Below, in pieces: positions 60,227 through 64,000 of a stretch of 64,000 nucleotides of DNA. The translations under genes and the position numbers were made by a program. The stretch comes from Kribbella solani. GTDB lineage: Bacteria > Actinomycetota > Actinomycetes > Propionibacteriales > Kribbellaceae. Under the pieces are notes generated by a model, which worked only from the letters and a program-made list of their open reading frames with translations, was not told the origin of the DNA and did not search any database. The stretch covers positions 4,774,001 to 4,838,000 of the forward strand of contig NZ_JACHNF010000001.1 of the NCBI RefSeq assembly GCF_014205295.1, read 5' to 3'. Position 1 is the stretch's first letter; each line of letters begins with the position of its first letter.

Positions 60227-60308
60227 AAGGAATTCCCCTCCGTCGATTGACGGCAATCTGTCACAAACGAGTGGCAACGATGTCCCGCTCAGCGTGGACA
60301 ATAAGTGA

Positions 60309-60926
60309 ATGGTGACTTCGGGTGCGTATCCGCTCCGCCGTACTCCGACCCAGGACCGGGCGAACCGCCAGGTCGAGCGCATTCTGGACGCGGCCTGCGC
60401 CGAGGTGGTCGAGCGCGGGTACGACGCGGCGTCGACGAGCGGGATCGCGAAACGGGCCGAGATCGCGGTCGGCAGCGTCTACCGGTACTTCCCGGACAAG
60501 CGCAGTCTGGTGCAGGCGATCGAGCGGCGGAACCAGGCGCGGTACACGGAGGCGGTCCGGGAGCGGCTGGCGGAGGTGACCAGCTGGCGCTCGGCGGTCG
60601 ACGTCACGCTGGACACGTTCCGGGACATGCACCGGACCGACCCGGGGTTCAAGGCGGTGGTGCTGAGCGGGCTCGGCGATCCGGACCTGGAGGCGAAGCC
60701 CGGCGAGTTCGACGACCAGCATGCCGGTGAGTTCGCGGAGCTGCTGGTGCTGCGCTTCGGCGCGCGGGACACCGCCGAGCTGCCGCTGGCGGTGACGCTG
60801 TGCATCGCCATGGGCGAGGCGCTGGCCCATCTGGCCGACCGGCTGCCCGAAGCGGAGGCCGCATACGTGCTGGCACAGGGGCGCCCGGTGCTCTACAACC
60901 TGCTCGCCCCACATCTTCCTGCTTGA
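60309..60926 (+). CDS. TetR-family regulator divergent from the PI-PLC gene
   Basis: 205 aa. HTH at about 22-68: VERILDAACAEVVERGYDAAS, IAVGSVYRYFPDKRSLVQAI. The C-terminal domain (about 75-200) is typical of TetR_C. Head-to-head with the PI-PLC/OsmC operon, so a likely local repressor. A GACAAT (60297-60302) 6 nt before the ATG may be a -10 for a leaderless mRNA. Confidence 0.9.
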   Translation: MVTSGAYPLRRTPTQDRANRQVERILDAACAEVVERGYDAASTSGIAKRAEIAVGSVYRYFPDKRSLVQAIERRNQARYTEAVRERLAEVTSWRSAVDVTLDTFRDMHRTDPGFKAVVLSGLGDPDLEAKPGEFDDQHAGEFAELLVLRFGARDTAELPLAVTLCIAMGEALAHLADRLPEAEAAYVLAQGRPVLYNLLAPHLPA

Positions 60927-60965
60927 GCCGGAGAAGGCTCAAGCAGGACGGTCACGCCCGGCTGT

Positions 60966-61367
60966 TCAGGCCGCCCTGGCCGCGGACTGCGGTCCCAGGG
61001 TCGGCCAGTGGCTGACCCGCCCGGCCAGGCGGGCCCGGCGGGGCGTCCGGACGTCGTACGCGACGATCACCCGATCGCCCTTCGCGTAAGTAAGCCGGCT
61101 CCCGACCGGGAACTTGCGAGCGACCTCGTACGGTCCCTCACCCCGGCGGGTGTAGTACTCGACGATGACTTCGGTGTACACCGCCGGAGCACCACTCTCC
61201 AGTTGACCACGGACCGGGCCACGGACCCGGATCACTCGTCCCGCGGTCTTTTCCTCTGTGCCGGTAGGGAGTTCGTCCCGGCGCAGACCGGCCAGGACCT
61301 CGGTCACGACGAAAGCCGCGACCACCAGCACCAGGCCGAACCCACCTAGTACAACGATCGTCAACAT
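60966..61367 (-). CDS. Single-span membrane protein with DUF3592-like domain
   Basis: 133 aa from ATG 61367 (GGGGTGAG upstream). Residues 1-22 form the membrane helix; the following region RVIRVRGPVRGQLESG ... YTEVIVEYYTRRGEGPYEV, KGDRVIVAYDVRTP resembles DUF3592. A small soluble domain outside or inside; topology not resolved. Convergent with tetR. The 195 bp upstream hold its promoter and no gene. Confidence 0.7.
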   Translation of the reverse strand: MLTIVVLGGFGLVLVVAAFVVTEVLAGLRRDELPTGTEEKTAGRVIRVRGPVRGQLESGAPAVYTEVIVEYYTRRGEGPYEVARKFPVGSRLTYAKGDRVIVAYDVRTPRRARLAGRVSHWPTLGPQSAARAA

Positions 61368-61562
61368 GGCACTCACCCCCGACGCGCCGCCCGCAAGCAG
61401 CGCGGTCGTCGTTGTCGTAACTGCCTTGCGCGGCCCTTGCCGCACACCGGTGAGACGCCACCGGACTCCACTTGGTTCCACTCGGGTACGGATTCTTTTC
61501 TACAGCACCATGGTAGAGCCCGGTGGAGCGGTGTTACTAGAGGTAGAGTTGACCTGAAGTTG

Positions 61563-63437
61563 TCAGTTTCCGCCCATTCCGAACTGATACCGGGCCGGCA
61601 CCGGCCGGTTGGTGCCAAGTGCCTCCTCGGCGGCCAGCCAGTAGTCGGCGAGTGGATTCGCCCCTTCACGGACGGTGGCCAACTGGATACCCGCAGCCAG
61701 AAGTTGGTGCGCTGCCGCCGGGTCGCCGGTCTCCAGCGCGTACCGAACCCGGAGCAACTGGACGCGCGGGTCGTCCGGCGCGTGCTCGAACATCGGCTCC
61801 GCCCGGGTCGCGTCGGTGTCCAGCGCGGCCGTGATCGCCTCCACCACCAAGGGCACGAGATCGGGCCGAAGTTCTACCGCACGCTCGTAGTACGACAGCT
61901 CGCCGGTGACTGTTCCGAGGTTGCGCAGTGCCCAGGCGTTGTCGCCTGATCGCTTCCACGCCTCCACAGCACCGGCCTCGTCACCGTCGTAGTGCCGTGC
62001 GACGCCACGGTGGTACCAGACGAGCCAGTTGTCCTCCGCTGCCTCCAACAGCTCGCGCCAGGCGACTAGCGTCCCGTCCGGTACGTCTAGCGTCGCCGGC
62101 AGCTGTCCGTCGAGCAGCGGCAGCCATGCGCGTTCGCGGGCGGTCATCGTGTCCGCGGTGAACGGTGTACCGGCTGACACCGCCCAACCGGTCCGGGCGA
62201 GCTCCAGCGCACCCCAGCCAGAGCCAACCGCCAGTACCTCCGCTGGTGCCGCGTCGGCGATCTGCTGCCATTGCTGTTCCCGGTCACCCAGTCCGTCCAG
62301 CAGTGGGCTCAGTGCGGTCGCCCCGGCGGTACGGGCGGTGTGCCAGTCATCTGCATGCGCTGCAGCCGGATCCACGGTCAGCCGGCCGTACGCCTCCAAC
62401 CAGTGCCAGTCTGTTGCCGCAGGCAGTCGCAAGTGCTCCATCTGCGTACGGGCGAGACCAGCCTGGATCTCGGCGTACCCACCGGCTTCGAGGCCAGGCG
62501 ACAGCCACTCCTGCCACCGGTGGCCGCCATCGCCCTGACCCCAGACGAACAGCTTCCGGCCCTGTAGCCGTTCGGTCGACGCCTGCACCAGGCCTGTACC
62601 CGAGCCGTCAACTGAAGCGATCCACGGCTGTTCGTCCGCACGTGGTTCGAAGAAGAAGTCCACTGCGCGCAGGTGCCGCGCCGGGTAGGTCAGGTCGGTG
62701 CCCTCGTAGTGCGGTACGTCGATCAGGTCGAGCCGGCTGCCGTACCCGTACCGCCACGCCTGGTCGGCCGGCACTAGTACCCGCCTGTCCGCTGACTCCG
62801 GTACGGCGATGTTCGACCACCAGTACGCAGGTACGTCAGCGTCTGACGGGTTCTGCAGCCGGACACCCACGTACAGGAACTCCGAGTCAGCGGGCAGCCA
62901 GAAGTCCAGCTGGGTGACGAGGTTGCGCGTCCGCTCAAGCTCCCACAGCCGCAGTACGGGCGTACCGTCCGGACCGTCTACCCGGGCGGCATGCATCGGC
63001 GCGCACGTACCTGTCCAGTGACCAGTGCTACCGAGGTTCCACTCGACGCCACCGGCGAACCAGGCATTGCGCAGCGCGAGGTTCGCGGGCTGGAACACCG
63101 GGTTGCGGTAGAGCAGCTCGGTCCCGTGGTGGATCAGCGAGTACAGCCGACCACCCAGACTTGGCAGCACGGTCGCACGGACATGGTCGTTCTCCAGTAC
63201 GAGCGCGGGCAACGCCGTCTCGACGAGCGTGCGGTCGTACCCGTCCTGGTTCAGGCACGGCAGCGGACTGTGCAGTTGCCCGTACTCGATGTTCGTCCGC
63301 AGGTCGGCCGGAAGTTCGGCGAGGTTCTCCACCCGATGCAGTTCACGTTGCGTACGCAACGGCGCGAGCGGGTTCTCCGGACCGAGCGAAGCTGCGGGAA
63401 GCACGACGTTTTGCGCAGAAAGAATCGTCACCGCCAC
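61563..63437 (-). CDS. DUF5107/TPR-containing protein
   Basis: 624 aa. An N-terminal galactose-mutarotase-like beta-sandwich of DUF5107 (residues 60-330): ATVLPSLGGRLYSLIHHG, AWFAGGVEWNLGSTGHW, NIAVPES and FVWGQGDGGHRWQEWLSPG. C-terminal TPR-like helices (420-624) with LVWYHRGVARHYDGDEAGAVEAW. Proteins of this kind are linked to sugar metabolism in actinobacteria; no enzymatic reaction is certain. Divergent from the FAD dehydrogenase by about 30 bp. Confidence 0.87.
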   Translation of the reverse strand: MAVTILSAQNVVLPAASLGPENPLAPLRTQRELHRVENLAELPADLRTNIEYGQLHSPLPCLNQDGYDRTLVETALPALVLENDHVRATVLPSLGGRLYSLIHHGTELLYRNPVFQPANLALRNAWFAGGVEWNLGSTGHWTGTCAPMHAARVDGPDGTPVLRLWELERTRNLVTQLDFWLPADSEFLYVGVRLQNPSDADVPAYWWSNIAVPESADRRVLVPADQAWRYGYGSRLDLIDVPHYEGTDLTYPARHLRAVDFFFEPRADEQPWIASVDGSGTGLVQASTERLQGRKLFVWGQGDGGHRWQEWLSPGLEAGGYAEIQAGLARTQMEHLRLPAATDWHWLEAYGRLTVDPAAAHADDWHTARTAGATALSPLLDGLGDREQQWQQIADAAPAEVLAVGSGWGALELARTGWAVSAGTPFTADTMTARERAWLPLLDGQLPATLDVPDGTLVAWRELLEAAEDNWLVWYHRGVARHYDGDEAGAVEAWKRSGDNAWALRNLGTVTGELSYYERAVELRPDLVPLVVEAITAALDTDATRAEPMFEHAPDDPRVQLLRVRYALETGDPAAAHQLLAAGIQLATVREGANPLADYWLAAEEALGTNRPVPARYQFGMGGN

Positions 63438-63467
63438 ATCTTCGCAAGTGCGCTATACATGGTCGAC

Positions 63468-64000
63468 ATGGACGCTGATGTGATTGTCGTCGGGGCGGGG
63501 CTGGCCGGGCTGGCCGCGACCGCCGAACTGGCCGACGCGGGCCGGAAGGTGCTGCTGCTCGACCAGGAACCCGAGGCATCGCTCGGCGGACAGGCGTTCT
63601 GGTCGTTCGGTGGGCTGATGTTCGTCGACTCCCCCGAACAGCGCCGGATGGGAATCAAGGACTCCCGCGACCTCGCCCTGCAGGACTGGCTCGGCTCGGC
63701 CGGGTTCGACCGGCTGGACGACGAGGACAAGTGGGCCCGGCAGTGGGCCGAGGCGTACGTCGACTGGGCCGCCGGTGAGAAGCGCCCCTGGCTGCATGCC
63801 CAGGGCGTGCGGTTCTTCCCGGTCGTCGGCTGGGCCGAGCGCGGCGGGTACAACGCCGACGGTCATGGCAACTCGGTGCCCCGGTTCCACATCACCTGGG
63901 GTACGGGACCGGGGCTGGTCGCGCCGTTCGAACGACGGGTCCGCGAGGCGGCCGCCCAAGGGCTGGTCGAGTTCCGGTTCCGGCATCGCGTCGACGAGCT
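63468..64000 (+). CDS. FAD-dependent dehydrogenase (3-ketosteroid dehydrogenase-like), 5' part
   Basis: 178 codons are visible, running off the right edge. Start ATG 63468 (63459 also in frame). The N-terminal dinucleotide-binding motif VIVVGAGLAGLAATAEL (GxGxxG) is followed by VLLLDQEPEASLGGQAFWSFGG, the FAD_binding_2 pattern, and WGTGPGLVAPF. Related to putative FAD-binding dehydrogenases of actinobacteria that resemble 3-ketosteroid delta-1-dehydrogenases. C-terminal catalytic part not in the window. Confidence 0.9.
   Translation, partial: MDADVIVVGAGLAGLAATAELADAGRKVLLLDQEPEASLGGQAFWSFGGLMFVDSPEQRRMGIKDSRDLALQDWLGSAGFDRLDDEDKWARQWAEAYVDWAAGEKRPWLHAQGVRFFPVVGWAERGGYNADGHGNSVPRFHITWGTGPGLVAPFERRVREAAAQGLVEFRFRHRVDE

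Overview
The window comes from a high-GC actinobacterium. Signs are the near-universal G/C third positions, many GTG starts, GTGA/ATGA stop-start overlaps, mycothiol synthesis (mshD), a GlnR-type nitrogen regulator and a bifunctional Nudix/histidine-phosphatase of the MutT1 type. The gene order (glnR, mshD, ppk, mutT1-like, pstSCAB, pit/DUF47) resembles the block I recall from Streptomyces chromosomes, and the protein flavour suggests Propionibacteriales, perhaps Kribbella. The genus is inference; the actinobacterial assignment is secure. It reads as core chromosome. I saw no tRNA, rRNA, insertion sequence, prophage or CRISPR array.

Layout. 1-5.5 kb: end of a membrane-anchored thioredoxin-like gene, ArfB-type ribosome rescue factor, three coupled single-span membrane proteins, a polytopic membrane protein, a MoaD-like protein and GlnR. 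5.5-12.5 kb: secreted 5'-nucleotidase, mycothiol synthase, a long gene-poor stretch, a DUF6318 lipoprotein coupled to a secreted PKD protein, and an HSL-family esterase carrying an in-frame tandem repeat. 12.6-23.5 kb is phosphate: polyphosphate kinase, MutT1-like protein, a DUF151 nuclease, two tandem paralogous secreted proteins, then pstSCAB behind a clear two-repeat PHO box. 23.6-27.3 kb: three proteins with PGQYGQ-rich N-terminal tails (one DUF4190-like, two RDD), a DUF2752 protein and a SatD-like/membrane protein pair. 27.4-29.2 kb: thiC with a TPP riboswitch and a strong terminator. 29.2-38.4 kb: acyltransferase, DUF47 plus two Pit phosphate permeases, DUF202 proteins, a GH3 lipoprotein, MarR, EamA, TetR and a thioesterase.

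38.4-45.3 kb: a DUF1444-like protein, flavin reductase, two APH-fold kinases (one with two simple-repeat insertions), an aldo-keto reductase, a P-loop kinase and a hemerythrin-like protein. Between the P-loop kinase and the second APH-fold gene a 43-bp repeat has copied the translation start, giving two 18-codon overlapping mini-frames. 45.5-51.8 kb: a TAXI-TRAP transporter, a divergent two-component system and a second orphan TAXI binding protein. 52-64 kb: GH38 alpha-mannosidase, cytochrome P450, DUF5709 acidic protein, FUSC-like membrane protein, OsmC plus PI-PLC, TetR, a small membrane protein, a DUF5107/TPR protein and the start of an FAD-dependent dehydrogenase.

Together the phosphate genes form a coherent set: high-affinity uptake (Pst), low-affinity uptake (two Pit with DUF47), storage (Ppk) and scavenging from nucleotides. 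PhoU, PhoR and PhoP themselves are not in the window. The points most worth a second look are the start-site repeat at 43.6 kb, in-frame repeat insertions in two enzymes, the TAXI/two-component arrangement and the paralogous pair before pstS.
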